A stretch of 64,000 nt of DNA from Candidatus Zixiibacteriota bacterium. Lineage in GTDB: Bacteria > Zixibacteria > MSB-5A5 > GN15 > FEB-12. Location of the stretch: assembly GCA_029860345.1 (NCBI GenBank), contig JAOUBJ010000020.1, forward strand, positions 1 through 64,000, written 5' to 3'. Below, piece after piece: positions 16,737 through 25,488 of this stretch. The number at the start of each line of letters is the position of its first letter. The stretch's first letter is position 1. The notes under the pieces are model-generated. The model ran no database searches and was not told where the DNA came from. It saw nothing but the letters and a program-made list of their open reading frames with translations. Both the position numbers and the translations under genes were made by a program.

Positions 16737-18491
16737 ATGACTACCGACACCGACTTCGAACTGGATGAAATGCAGGAGATCATAGATGATTTCCTCATCG
16801 AAGCTGATGAGTTGATCGGCTCGCTCGACAACAACTTTGTCAAGCTCGAATCCTCGCCCAAGGATCTGGATCTGCTCAACGAGATATTTCGTGCCGTGCA
16901 CACTATTAAGGGTACCTCTAGTTTCCTGGGCTTTGACCAGGTCACGACTTTGTCGCATAAAATGGAGGACATTCTTAACAAACTGCGCAAGGCCGAAATG
17001 ACCGTATGTCCGGAAATCATGGATATCCTGCTTGAAGGTCTGGACCTGCTGAAAGTGCTTTTGGACAATGTCCGGAACAAGGTTACCGACGAGATCGATC
17101 TTGCCGACATTCTAAATCGGTTGCAGGTCAAGATCGATGGAGCAGCCGAAGTCCCGCCGGAGACTCCTGAAGAATCAGAACCGGTGTCAACGGTTGGCAA
17201 CCCACCTGCGCCGGCCGAGACAAAACCGATGCCCTCGGCGGCCGTTGCCGAAAAGGCAAAAACCAAAGCGTTAGCGCCAACTCAACGTAGTGGCGCTGAC
17301 CAGACAATTCGGGTCGACGTAGATCGACTTGACAGCCTGATGAACATGACCGGTGAATTGGTGCTCAGCCGCAACGGTCTCATGCAGACAGTTGGCAAGC
17401 TGGGAACCGAGCACGATGGTGAGTATCAGCTGGAGGACCTAAACCGTGCGGCCAAAGCGGTGAATTTCATCACGACAGAACTTCAGATGGCCGTGATGAA
17501 AATGCGCATGCAGCCGGTCGGCAAGGTGTTCAGTCGCTTCCCACGCCAGGTCCGTGATCTTGCCCGCGAATCAGGCAAACAGATTGAGTTGGTCATCTCC
17601 GGTGAACACACCGAGCTGGACAAATCGGTGATCGAGGAGATCGGAGATCCCTTGATGCACATTATTCGCAACTCCTGTGACCACGGATTGGAATCGGTGG
17701 AGGAAAGGCGCCAGAAAGGCAAGGCCGAAAAAGGCACCGTGAACCTCTCCGCAGCGCAGGAAGGCTCCAGTATTATCATCAAAGTATCCGATGACGGCCG
17801 TGGCTTCGACGTTGCTGCCATTCGCACCAAAGCGGTCGAACGAGGATTGGCTAGCCGGGATGAGATCGACCGCATGAGCGACCGCGAAGCCTTTGCCTTC
17901 ATCTTTGAAGCCGGCTTCTCAACCGCCCAGAAGATCACCGACGTTTCCGGTCGTGGTGTCGGTATGGACGTCGTTCGAACGAACATACAAAAGCTGAATG
18001 GCATTGTCGAGCTCGATTCCGCTAAGGACGTCGGCAGCACCATCAGCATCAAACTGCCTTTGACCTTGGCCATCATCCAGGGCCTCCTGGTCGAGAGTGA
18101 CAACGACATTTTCATATTGCCGCTGTCTTCAGTTCACGAGACCGTCAAAACCGAGGGATCGGAAATACATTATGTAAATCAGCACCCTGTGTTTAGACTG
18201 CGTGATGAGATAATCCCGCTGATAAACCTATCACACATTATCAACAACGACAGCAAAGGCTTCGAGATGACAGAGAAGCCATACATAGTAGTGGTAGGGC
18301 TGGCCGAGAAAAAGCTCGGAATGATGATTGATCGGTTCCTGGGGCAGGAGGAAGTGGTCATCAAGTCCATGGGTCAGTACCTGGGTTCCACTACCGGTGT
18401 CGCAGGTGCGACAATTCTGGGCGATGGCCGTATTCGACTCATCGTTGACCTGATAGGTTTGTTCAAACTGGCGCGCAAACTTGGCGGCTGA
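16737..18491 (+). CDS. cheA: Chemotaxis histidine kinase CheA
   Basis: A 584-residue kinase. The HPt domain (1-105) carries His55 in AVHTIKGTSSFLGF. A Pro/Ala-rich linker (about 140-185) stands where a P2 domain would be, so P2 seems absent. The dimerisation helices (about 190-260, DRLDSLMNMTGELV) are followed by the ATPase (HIIRNSCDHGLE, DDGRGFD, GRGVGMDVV) and a C-terminal CheW-like domain (about 445-584). It phosphorylates CheY and CheB. No cheW gene or receptor lies in the window. Its stop overlaps the start region of cheB. Confidence 0.96.
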   Translation: MTTDTDFELDEMQEIIDDFLIEADELIGSLDNNFVKLESSPKDLDLLNEIFRAVHTIKGTSSFLGFDQVTTLSHKMEDILNKLRKAEMTVCPEIMDILLEGLDLLKVLLDNVRNKVTDEIDLADILNRLQVKIDGAAEVPPETPEESEPVSTVGNPPAPAETKPMPSAAVAEKAKTKALAPTQRSGADQTIRVDVDRLDSLMNMTGELVLSRNGLMQTVGKLGTEHDGEYQLEDLNRAAKAVNFITTELQMAVMKMRMQPVGKVFSRFPRQVRDLARESGKQIELVISGEHTELDKSVIEEIGDPLMHIIRNSCDHGLESVEERRQKGKAEKGTVNLSAAQEGSSIIIKVSDDGRGFDVAAIRTKAVERGLASRDEIDRMSDREAFAFIFEAGFSTAQKITDVSGRGVGMDVVRTNIQKLNGIVELDSAKDVGSTISIKLPLTLAIIQGLLVESDNDIFILPLSSVHETVKTEGSEIHYVNQHPVFRLRDEIIPLINLSHIINNDSKGFEMTEKPYIVVVGLAEKKLGMMIDRFLGQEEVVIKSMGQYLGSTTGVAGATILGDGRIRLIVDLIGLFKLARKLGG

Positions 18492-18504
18492 CGAAAGGGT
18501 GTCT

Positions 18505-19623
18505 GTGGTCGTATCACAAAAGCAAATCAAAGTACTTGTGGTTGACGATTCCGCTTTCATGCGGAAGGCTTTATCGATGATGCTGGAGTCCGATCCCGGC
18601 ATCAAAGTCATCGGTACTGCGCGCGACGGGGAAGAGGGTATCGAAAAAGTTCGCAATCTCAAGCCCGACCTGGTCACGATAGATATCGAGATGCCGCGTA
18701 TGGACGGACTGGCGGCTTTGCGTGAAATCATGAACACCTGCCCACTGCCGGTAATGATGATTTCATCACTGACCACCGACGGCGCCAGCGCTACTCTTGA
18801 CGCTCTGGAAATGGGTGCGGTCGACTTCATCCCCAAGCAGTTATCGTTTGTCAGTCTTGACATCGTCAAGATCAAAGATGAACTCCTGGCCAAAATCAAA
18901 GACATCGCCCGCCGCAAAAACGTGCTCATGGCCTGCGCTCGACGAGCCAACTTCGCCCGGCTTACCGACACTCGCACAAAGCCGTCATCGACACGACCAT
19001 CTCGTCGGGTGGTCAGCCCTACTGTTCCGATCAAATCACTAAGAAAACGAAATCACCTCATCGGACTGGTAGCGGTCGGATCATCAACCGGTGGACCGCC
19101 GGCCTTGCAGAATATCATCCCGCGACTCCCGCGCAATCTGCCGGTCGGCATCGTGATTGCACAGCACATGCCGGCGACATTTACGACATCGTTGGCCGAA
19201 CGACTGGATAAACTGTCCAAGCTGTCGGTAAAGGAAGCAGAGGACGGCGACAAAATAGAACCGGGTACCGTGCTGGTTGCTCCCGGCGGAAGACAGATGA
19301 CGATAAAACGCAGTACGCGGGGAGCCAATGTCCACGTCGGCGACCAGCCGACCAGCGCTCTGTACAAACCGTGTGTAGATGTAATGATGAATTCGGTCGT
19401 TAACGCCTACGGCAGTTCGACCATGGGCGTGATCCTCACCGGGATGGGCAGCAATGGTGTGGCCGGACTGAAAAACGTCAAGTCCAAGGGGGGGGTAGTA
19501 CTCGCACAAAACGAAGAGACCTGTGTAGTCTACGGTATGCCACGGGCCGCTGTCGAAGCCGGTGTTACCGACCATATCGTTCCGATCGAAATCGTTGCCG
19601 ACGAAATCATGACATACTTCTGA
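18505..19623 (+). CDS. cheB: Chemotaxis receptor methylesterase CheB, Asp-to-Asn variant
   Basis: A receiver domain (phospho-acceptor in TIDIEMPRMDG) is joined by a basic linker to a methylesterase that removes receptor methyl groups. The serine (GSSTGGPPALQ) and histidine (IAQHMPATFT) of the catalytic triad are present. The third position, normally Asp in a GMGxDG motif, reads GMGSNG, so Asn replaces Asp. This may lower activity or be tolerated. The GTG at 18505 is chosen because AAAGGG lies five bases upstream. In-frame starts at 18481 and 18499 are possible and would overlap cheA. It is the last gene of the chemotaxis operon. Confidence 0.93.
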   Translation: MVVSQKQIKVLVVDDSAFMRKALSMMLESDPGIKVIGTARDGEEGIEKVRNLKPDLVTIDIEMPRMDGLAALREIMNTCPLPVMMISSLTTDGASATLDALEMGAVDFIPKQLSFVSLDIVKIKDELLAKIKDIARRKNVLMACARRANFARLTDTRTKPSSTRPSRRVVSPTVPIKSLRKRNHLIGLVAVGSSTGGPPALQNIIPRLPRNLPVGIVIAQHMPATFTTSLAERLDKLSKLSVKEAEDGDKIEPGTVLVAPGGRQMTIKRSTRGANVHVGDQPTSALYKPCVDVMMNSVVNAYGSSTMGVILTGMGSNGVAGLKNVKSKGGVVLAQNEETCVVYGMPRAAVEAGVTDHIVPIEIVADEIMTYF

Positions 19624-20081
19624 GTCGGTAATCCCTCGCCGGTATTCAATAACTCTATGTAGGGCGGGCCCGTCTTCGCCTGTGCGCCGCGGCGTGAACC
19701 GGCCGAAAGTGTTGTGCGTTTGTGGTGTCGTGGCGACCCGGCCCGACACCCGGCCACAGACCCACTGGCTGTCACGCGAGTCGCATGACAGCACCTGAAA
19801 CCGAAGTTCATGGTTCGACTCCGCTCACCATGAGGTTGTCGAAACCTCGTGCCTCGACTACGCTCGGCATGAAAGATTCTTGTGCCCGGCAAATGTCCAC
19901 ATCTGCCGTTGTCTTATGCCTCCAACTACGCTCGGCATGACAGGTTCCAGCAACGACGGCATATCCGCGAATTCCCCCGACCGGCCCCGAAACCGGATTC
20001 GGGCTAACATGTTTTAGTTGATTGCAATTGCCGTCTGGGCGTTTTTATCACCGAATTGCGTATTGTCACTGGAATGACGTC
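19624..20081. repeat. Intergenic repeat region between cheB and the kinase gene
   Basis: About 460 bases without a supportable gene. A GGCGTGAACC-type element at about 19660-19705 is the inverse of elements near 25258-25300 and 34009-34050. GTTCGACTCCGCTCACCATG (about 19812-19831) and two GACTACGCTCGGCATGA elements (near 19857 and 19925) also recur elsewhere. The last 80 bases are AT-richer and probably hold the promoter of the kinase gene, but I could not identify a convincing one. Confidence 0.55.
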
Positions 20082-21431
20082 ATGGATGACAAGGAAAGAA
20101 CAGCCGTACTGACAACCGAAGATACCGAGGATGTGTCTCGTTTCACCGAGTCGTATGCTTCGTTCAACCGCATCGTGAACTCCCTGCAGCGAAAATACAT
20201 TGAGTTGCAAAAGGAGTTCACCAATCAGAACGAGGAACTGGCCAAGGCCAATCGGCAGCTAATCAAGCTGAGCCGTGTTCAGGCAGATATCACCAGTTTT
20301 CTCAACAGCATTCTGGATTCACTGTCAGCCGGTGTTATTGCCGTTGATCAGTCCGGGCGAGTCACACACTTCAATCCAGTGGCTGCGAGAATTATGGAAA
20401 TCCCACATGACGTGCCATTGGGGAAACTGTACCGGGACTGTATCAATCCGGGTCATCCCTCTGAGGCCAACGCACTGCGGGCAGCCGAGACCGGCCGCGA
20501 AGTGTCGGCCCAGGAAAAAGAGATCGTAGTCTCCTCGGGCGCCACCCGGCAGTTGTCGGTTTCCACAACGATCTTGAGGGACCAGGATGGGCAGGCCAGC
20601 GGGGCTGTGGAACTGTTTCAGGATGTCACCAAAACGCGCAAGATGGAATCGGAACTGGCCAGATTGAACACTATGGCGGCGTTGGGTGAAATGGCCGCGA
20701 CTGTAGCGCACGAGGTCCGCAATCCGCTCTCGGCTATCGCCGGTTTTGCCGGATTGTTGAGTCGTGAGTTTGACGAAAACGATCCACGGAAGGCCACGGC
20801 CGGAAAAATCACACAAGGGGTCGAGCGGCTGAACCAGACGGTCGAGACACTCTTGAATTATAGTCGCTTTCAGGAGATTAGTCGACACGAGGTTGTGCAT
20901 CACGATTTTGTATTGTCGACGATTGAACAATACCGACGTGAAAACCAGAATCGCCTGCCTAATCTGCAGGTTCGCGTGGAAGAATTTGAACCTACAGAAG
21001 CGGCCCATACCATCACCAATCTGGACACCGTGCTCTACCGGCAGGTTCTCATAAATATACTCGACAATGCCGTCCAAGCCCTCAATGGCTCGGGCGAGGG
21101 CGAGATTAGGGTTCGGTCCCGCTTGTGGACGTCTGAAGAGGCGGCCCGGGTGTCCAGCCAGCATGTAGTGCTTGATGTCGATGAGACAATTTTGGAAACA
21201 ATCATCTCAGATAACGGTCCCGGGATTGATCCGGAGCATGTTGACAAGGTGCTTGCTCCGTTTTTCTCCACTCGTCCCGACGGGAACGGGCTCGGGCTGG
21301 CGATGGCCTGGAAGATAATGAAAACGCACGCGGGTGATATCCTGGTTCAATCGAGTTCTGTGGGGGGGGCGGCTTTCCACCTGTTGCTACCCACCAGAAT
21401 CAATCACCACAAGAGGGAGCAATCCAAATGA
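20082..21431 (+). CDS. PAS-containing sensor histidine kinase, FlgS/FlrB-like
   Basis: A soluble 449-residue kinase: coiled coil (about 22-65), PAS domain (about 70-185), HisKA with His210 in TVAHEVRNPLSAIAG, and a HATPase domain with ILDNAVQALN, DNGPGI and GNGLGLAMAWKI. No membrane segment is visible. It overlaps the sigma-54 activator gene by four bases, so the two form a cognate pair. Pairing, soluble form and neighbourhood make it a good candidate for the flagellar FlgS/FlrB kinase class. The ATG at 20082 was chosen over an upstream in-frame TTG because the extra 20 residues look non-coding. Confidence 0.88.
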   Translation: MDDKERTAVLTTEDTEDVSRFTESYASFNRIVNSLQRKYIELQKEFTNQNEELAKANRQLIKLSRVQADITSFLNSILDSLSAGVIAVDQSGRVTHFNPVAARIMEIPHDVPLGKLYRDCINPGHPSEANALRAAETGREVSAQEKEIVVSSGATRQLSVSTTILRDQDGQASGAVELFQDVTKTRKMESELARLNTMAALGEMAATVAHEVRNPLSAIAGFAGLLSREFDENDPRKATAGKITQGVERLNQTVETLLNYSRFQEISRHEVVHHDFVLSTIEQYRRENQNRLPNLQVRVEEFEPTEAAHTITNLDTVLYRQVLINILDNAVQALNGSGEGEIRVRSRLWTSEEAARVSSQHVVLDVDETILETIISDNGPGIDPEHVDKVLAPFFSTRPDGNGLGLAMAWKIMKTHAGDILVQSSSVGGAAFHLLLPTRINHHKREQSK

Positions 21432-22780
21432 AACACTCAGTGTTGGTTGTCGATGACGACAACCTGGTGAATGAACTTGTCTATGAAACGCTCAATCGGG
21501 CAGGGTATGATTGCCGCACAGCTCATTCGGCTGAAGAAGCGATGGCCGAGTTGAACGACCGCGAGGCCGACATCATTCTGTCGGATCTAAAAATGCCCGG
21601 TATGGATGGTATCGAACTGTTGAAATACGTCAAAAAGTCTTCCCCGGATGTAGTTGTTATCATGATCACAGCCTTTGGGACTATCGAGACAGCGGTTCGG
21701 GCCATCAAGTTGGGCGCCGATGATTTTCTTATCAAGCCGGTCGTCCCGGAAACAATCGAGCATATCACGGCGCGCGCTTCCGAGATGCTGGACCTGCGAC
21801 GCGAGAACGCTATCATGAAGCGCGACCTGACCCACAAATTCCAGAACCTGGTGGGTAAGTCGACCTTGATGAAGGAAATCTTCGATATGGTCGAGTCGGT
21901 CGCTGATGCTCGTTCGACTGTGATGATCACCGGCGAGTCCGGGACCGGCAAAGAACTGGTGGCGCGTGCGCTTCACTATACGTCGAACCGAAGCAGTGGT
22001 CCTTTCATCAAACTCAACTGCGCGGCACTGCCTGAGAACCTGGTCGAGGCTGAACTATTCGGCTACGAAAAAGGCGCTTTTACCGACGCCAAAAAGACCA
22101 ACCGGGGTCGCTTTGAATTGGCCGATGGCGGCACGCTGCTACTCGATGAAATCTCAGAGATGCCGTTGAATCTGCAATCCAAGCTGCTCAGAGTAATCCA
22201 GGAGCGTGAATTCGAGCGCGTCGGGTCCAGCTCGACAATAGCTGTAGATGTCCGTCTGATTGCTACTTCCAACCGCAATCTAAAGGAATACATTAATAAT
22301 GGTCGATTCCGCGAAGACCTCTTCTATCGCCTCAATGTAATCCCTATCGCCATCAGCCCATTGGATGAACGCAAGGAAGACATACCGCTCTTGGTCGAGC
22401 ATTTTATCGACAAGTACAACCGTGAGAATTCTCGCCAGATAATGGGCGTCGATTCGACTGCTCTGAAACTTCTCATGAAGTACCATTGGCCCGGCAATGT
22501 GCGTGAACTTGAAAACTTGATCGAGCGGGCGGTTGTAACCACTCGTGGCGACACGCTCACCGAGGATGATTTCCCGGCCGATTTGGCGCTGGGTCCGATT
22601 GCCGACGACCTGCCGTCTTTGCGGGTGCCGATGAAACTCGAAGAGGGCAGCAAGTATCTGATACTCAAGACGCTTGAGAAGTTCAACGGCAACAAAACCA
22701 AGGCAGCGGAAGCCCTGGGCATTACGACCCGTACCATACGCAACAAATTGGCCGAGTACCGCACCGAAGAAATGGTGTAA
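21428..22780 (+). CDS. Sigma-54-dependent response regulator, FlgR/FlrC-like
   Basis: A 450-residue NtrC-family activator: receiver (1-120, phospho-acceptor D53), AAA+ domain (about 140-375) with Walker A GESGTGKE (169-176) and GGTLLLDEISEMP as Walker B, then a Fis-type helix-turn-helix (about 420-447). The sigma-54 contact loop reads GAFTDA (216-221), not GAFTGA. It should activate the sigma-54 promoters seen at 27128 and 36394, which precede rod and basal-body operons. Coupled to the kinase gene by a four-base overlap. Confidence 0.92.
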   Translation: MKHSVLVVDDDNLVNELVYETLNRAGYDCRTAHSAEEAMAELNDREADIILSDLKMPGMDGIELLKYVKKSSPDVVVIMITAFGTIETAVRAIKLGADDFLIKPVVPETIEHITARASEMLDLRRENAIMKRDLTHKFQNLVGKSTLMKEIFDMVESVADARSTVMITGESGTGKELVARALHYTSNRSSGPFIKLNCAALPENLVEAELFGYEKGAFTDAKKTNRGRFELADGGTLLLDEISEMPLNLQSKLLRVIQEREFERVGSSSTIAVDVRLIATSNRNLKEYINNGRFREDLFYRLNVIPIAISPLDERKEDIPLLVEHFIDKYNRENSRQIMGVDSTALKLLMKYHWPGNVRELENLIERAVVTTRGDTLTEDDFPADLALGPIADDLPSLRVPMKLEEGSKYLILKTLEKFNGNKTKAAEALGITTRTIRNKLAEYRTEEMV

Positions 22781-23182
22781 GCAAGCTTACTTTTTTCGCG
22801 CTTCGCGCGCTTCCCCTGTCACCCCGAGCGGAGTCGAGGGACGTCGGGTGGCCGCCTCAAACCTTGTTTGGGGCGGGATATCTGTTGCGCAAGAACCACC
22901 CCCAAAGCGACTTTGAGGGTGCCACCCGGACCGTACAAATGGCTTTGTTTCCCGGAAAAAGTACTTTTCCGGCGGCTTGGGTTGGAGAGTCAGCAGGTTT
23001 ATTGGCTTTGTGGGGGTAGGCTGCAATTTGTTTTTCATTCGTGGGCATAGCATGGTCCTTTACCTACGGACCTGCCGTCAGTATTTGGGGGGAAGTTGTG
23101 GGGTTTTTGTGAAGTGGGGCTTTGTTCTTGGTAGAGGCAACTGGGGGGCTGGCCTGCAGTAATTGGCGCTAAGTCCGACGGA
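22781..23182. repeat. Intergenic repeats between the activator and the DUF4276 gene
   Basis: About 400 bases without a gene. Near 22797-22812 is a CGCGCTTCGCGCG palindrome after a T run (22791-22796). TCACCCCGAGCGGAGTCGAG lies at about 22819-22838, GGTGGCCGCCTCAAACC (inverse of the element at 6467) at about 22847-22863, and a CAAAGCGACTTTGAGGGTG element at about 22905-22923. The inverted pair CCGGAAAAAGTACTTTTCCGG lies near 22952-22972. The stretch 22980-23182 has no feature I can name. Confidence 0.5.
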
Positions 23183-23800
23183 TTACAGACCGGCCTCCTT
23201 TGCAAGTCGCAACATCTCATCCAGCATCTCTGCGAATCGAGGACACTTAGTCCGGACCGTTTCAGGATCGAGAACTCCAAACAACTCCACACCATGGGTT
23301 GTCTTTTTGTATGTGCGACGCGTTTTTTCACGATACAGTCGTTGAAGCAAAACACAGGGAGGTTCGTCGAAGTTCACGGTTTCAGGTGCTGCAACTCTAG
23401 CCGGTAAGCGCTTGCTGACCTCGCTGGGAAATATCTGTGGTTGGGCAAGAAGCCAGGCTTCGACCTCATGCACGGCAAAAAACTGGTGGAATTTCAAATG
23501 TCCGACTCTTTCCTCTATATGCTGTTTCCCCCAATCGTATCTTTCCTCCGATGAAGTTTTGTGACTTGGGTAGATAGTCGGTCCGTAGAGATCAAGAATG
23601 GCAATAACGGCTATTATATCTGGTTCCTTGAGTCGCAATTTAGCTTTCTTTTCTGCTTCTGAGTATAGATCGTTCCACCCTGTGAACTTTACAGGTTTGA
23701 TACCTACAGGTTTTGAGAGTCTCGGGTCCAACCAACGCTTCAGGAGTTTTGGCAAGCCCAATTTCTCTGTTTTACCCTCGCAAAACAGAAGGAACTTCAC
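23183..23800 (-). CDS. DUF4276-family (TOPRIM-like) protein, partner of the AAA ATPase
   Basis: A 205-residue protein. Its motifs fit DUF4276: CEGKTEKLGLPKLL (7-20) with E8 and E12, ILDLYGP (68-74) with D70, and VHEVEAWLLAQP (110-121). The first two match the Glu...Asp arrangement of a TOPRIM metal site, suggesting a nuclease, but activity is an inference. The start overlaps the end of the ATPase gene by four bases, so the two are translated together. Both run against the surrounding motility genes. Such ATPase/TOPRIM pairs are found in OLD-like and PARIS-type phage defence; a role here is unproven. Confidence 0.78.
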   Translation of the reverse strand: MKFLLFCEGKTEKLGLPKLLKRWLDPRLSKPVGIKPVKFTGWNDLYSEAEKKAKLRLKEPDIIAVIAILDLYGPTIYPSHKTSSEERYDWGKQHIEERVGHLKFHQFFAVHEVEAWLLAQPQIFPSEVSKRLPARVAAPETVNFDEPPCVLLQRLYREKTRRTYKKTTHGVELFGVLDPETVRTKCPRFAEMLDEMLRLAKEAGL

Positions 23801-24993
23801 GCCTCTTCCTCCAACTCACCAGATTGAAAGTAAGAACCTAGCGAGTATTCCTTTAGCCATTCTGCTAACTTGTCATCGTCAAAATTCCGTAAGCGTGTCT
23901 CGCCATTGTCCCACCTAACCACGGTTGTAACTGGCTGGGTAGTGCCAAAGGCGTCTAAGAACTGTGGGGAGTGCGTCGTCAATATGATTTGCGCGCGTTG
24001 TGACGCTTCGACGGCATATTCAGCCACGATGGGTAGCATAGATGGATGTAGCCCAGTCTCAGGTTCATCAATAGCTATCACAGGAGCTGGTGAAGGCGAA
24101 GCTAACACGGTAAGAAGGAAGAGGAATCTCAGCGTACCGTCCGAGAGATCAGAGGCCGATTGCGCACGCTTGAGGCTTTTCCACCGCACACGCAGCTCGA
24201 TTCGCTGATCCGAAGCGGGTGAAAACACAAGTTCTTCAAAATCGTCCCCAAAAGCCGCATTCATGGCTGAGTTTATGTCTTTCTTAAAGTCCCTGTCATC
24301 GGTGTAAAGCGTGTGGAGTACCGATATCAGGTTCTGCCCATCAGGTTCTACTCGCTTTTCGGGCCTTGACACCGATGGTTGGCGAATCATCGCATCTCGA
24401 TTAACGTGAATGTCGTGGTAGACACACCACGAAGCCAACTCCTCCTGAAACCTCGGAATCAGTTCGTTTACCGAAAATGGACCAGCGGCAAATGAGAGTA
24501 ACGTCTCTTGTTCTGGTACTTGATCTTCCGGGGCACTGAGCTTTTTCTCCTCAGGGTCGAAGACATGCGCGCGAAACTGATGCCGCTCCAAAAACTTAAA
24601 AGGCTGGTCTCTCTGGCCCAATTCTACCTCATAGAAGTTACCGAGAAGCTCATGATCGATGCGATACGCGCTACTTTGGCCAATTCTGCCCAATATCAAC
24701 TCATAGGTCAGTGATTTCCTTTCAGAGTCGCCGTACTTGTCCAAGGACGAGCCCTTTACTCTCACACAGATTTGGTCGTCAATACCGTCCCAGACCAGCG
24801 GCTCCATGCCACCGGATCTTTGAACATGTTTTCCCAATCGACCCTGAGCAGACACCGCCATAAGCTCAAGCAGCCTCAAAAGATTTGACTTGCCGGTGGC
24901 GTTCGGTCCAATCAGTACGTTTAGATTGCCCGGCTCCCATCTGATGTCGCGAAGCGATCTGAATCCCTTTACATCAAGTCCAATTATCTTCAT
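23797..24993 (-). CDS. RecF/SMC-like AAA ATPase (AAA_21 type)
   Basis: A 398-residue ABC/SMC-family ATPase. Walker A is GPNATGKS (29-36), the signature LSDGTLRFL (283-291), Walker B VIAIDEPETGLH (305-316) and the switch His in TTHSPQFLDAFG (His341). A helical insertion (about 110-245) separates the lobes. No C-terminal TOPRIM domain is fused, which leaves that role to the DUF4276 neighbour. The ribosome site is GGAG. Base composition appears less GC-rich than in flanking genes, and orientation is opposite, consistent with horizontal acquisition. A general DNA-repair role cannot be excluded. Confidence 0.85.
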   Translation of the reverse strand: MKIIGLDVKGFRSLRDIRWEPGNLNVLIGPNATGKSNLLRLLELMAVSAQGRLGKHVQRSGGMEPLVWDGIDDQICVRVKGSSLDKYGDSERKSLTYELILGRIGQSSAYRIDHELLGNFYEVELGQRDQPFKFLERHQFRAHVFDPEEKKLSAPEDQVPEQETLLSFAAGPFSVNELIPRFQEELASWCVYHDIHVNRDAMIRQPSVSRPEKRVEPDGQNLISVLHTLYTDDRDFKKDINSAMNAAFGDDFEELVFSPASDQRIELRVRWKSLKRAQSASDLSDGTLRFLFLLTVLASPSPAPVIAIDEPETGLHPSMLPIVAEYAVEASQRAQIILTTHSPQFLDAFGTTQPVTTVVRWDNGETRLRNFDDDKLAEWLKEYSLGSYFQSGELEEEA

Positions 24994-25208
24994 GTCTATC
25001 TCCAGTCAGCGCGTCTTCAATTCAAATACTCCAAGGCAATACCCTCCGAACCCAAGAGGTCGTAGGGTCTGTCTTTGTAACGCCACTACTATAGCTTATG
25101 GCAAAGATTCACAATCTCCCCATAATAGCAAGCAAAAACCCCGCAGTACACCCGTACACCGTTGTATGTGCGTCATCGGCTCGCCTCTCCCAACCCGCAG
25201 CTTTTCCC

Positions 25209-25235
25209 TTCAAATCCGCACAATCCTGCCGATAT
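25209..25235 (+). promoter_or_regulatory. Sigma-28-like promoter candidate, distal copy before motA
   Basis: TTCAAATC, 11 bases and GCCGATAT (25228-25235). The -10 element matches FliA well, but the -35 element is weak (TTCAAATC against TAAAGTTT). It is nearly the same as the copy ending at 25395. Confidence 0.4.
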
Positions 25236-25368
25236 ACTCAAGAAGAGGCTGAATCCGGTTGGCGGGTTCACGCCGCGGCACGCAGGCGAAGACGGAACCG
25301 CCCTACAAGAATTGTCGAAACCTCGCTTCGCGACCCCTTCGGGGCAGGGGTTTCGACCTACATTTCCC

Positions 25369-25395
25369 TTCAAAACAGCCGAATCCTGCCGATAT
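25369..25395 (+). promoter_or_regulatory. Sigma-28-like promoter candidate, proximal copy before motA
   Basis: TTCAAAAC, 11 bases and GCCGATAT (25388-25395), lying about 94 bases before the motA ATG. Like the distal copy it has a good -10 and a poor -35 element for FliA. Confidence 0.45.
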
Positions 25396-25488
25396 ACTCA
25401 AGAGGAAGCTGATTTGGGCAATAGCAGTTTTTGGCCAATGCCCAGCCGCTGAAATAGGTCGCTATACGTAAGAGGACGACGTTAGCAG

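Larger units (their letters stand above)
24994..25488. repeat. Repeat-rich leader region of motA
   Basis: Two copies of a module TTCAAANC-N11-GCCGATATACTCAAGA end at about 25243 and 25403. A diverged third copy (CGCTATACGTAAGAGGACG, about 25460-25478) lies directly before the motA start. Between copies one and two sits a GGCGGGTTCACGCCGCGGC element plus a GTCGAAACC...GGTTTCGACC inverted repeat. The region therefore looks like a promoter/ribosome-site segment that was duplicated and then split by a mobile repeat. Bases 25010-25200 show no gene. Confidence 0.55.

Noticed and set aside
23183-24993. A retron-type system (ATPase plus effector)
   Set aside because: No reverse transcriptase or structured non-coding RNA is found beside the pair.
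25420-25460. A sigma-54 promoter before motA (TGGCCAATGCCCAGC)
   Set aside because: GG and GC spacing is right, but the -12 element is CAGCC instead of TTGCW, too weak to call.
25200-25488. The repeated motA upstream units as a CRISPR-like array
   Set aside because: Only two good copies plus one diverged copy, unequal spacing, spacers containing a dispersed repeat, and no cas genes.
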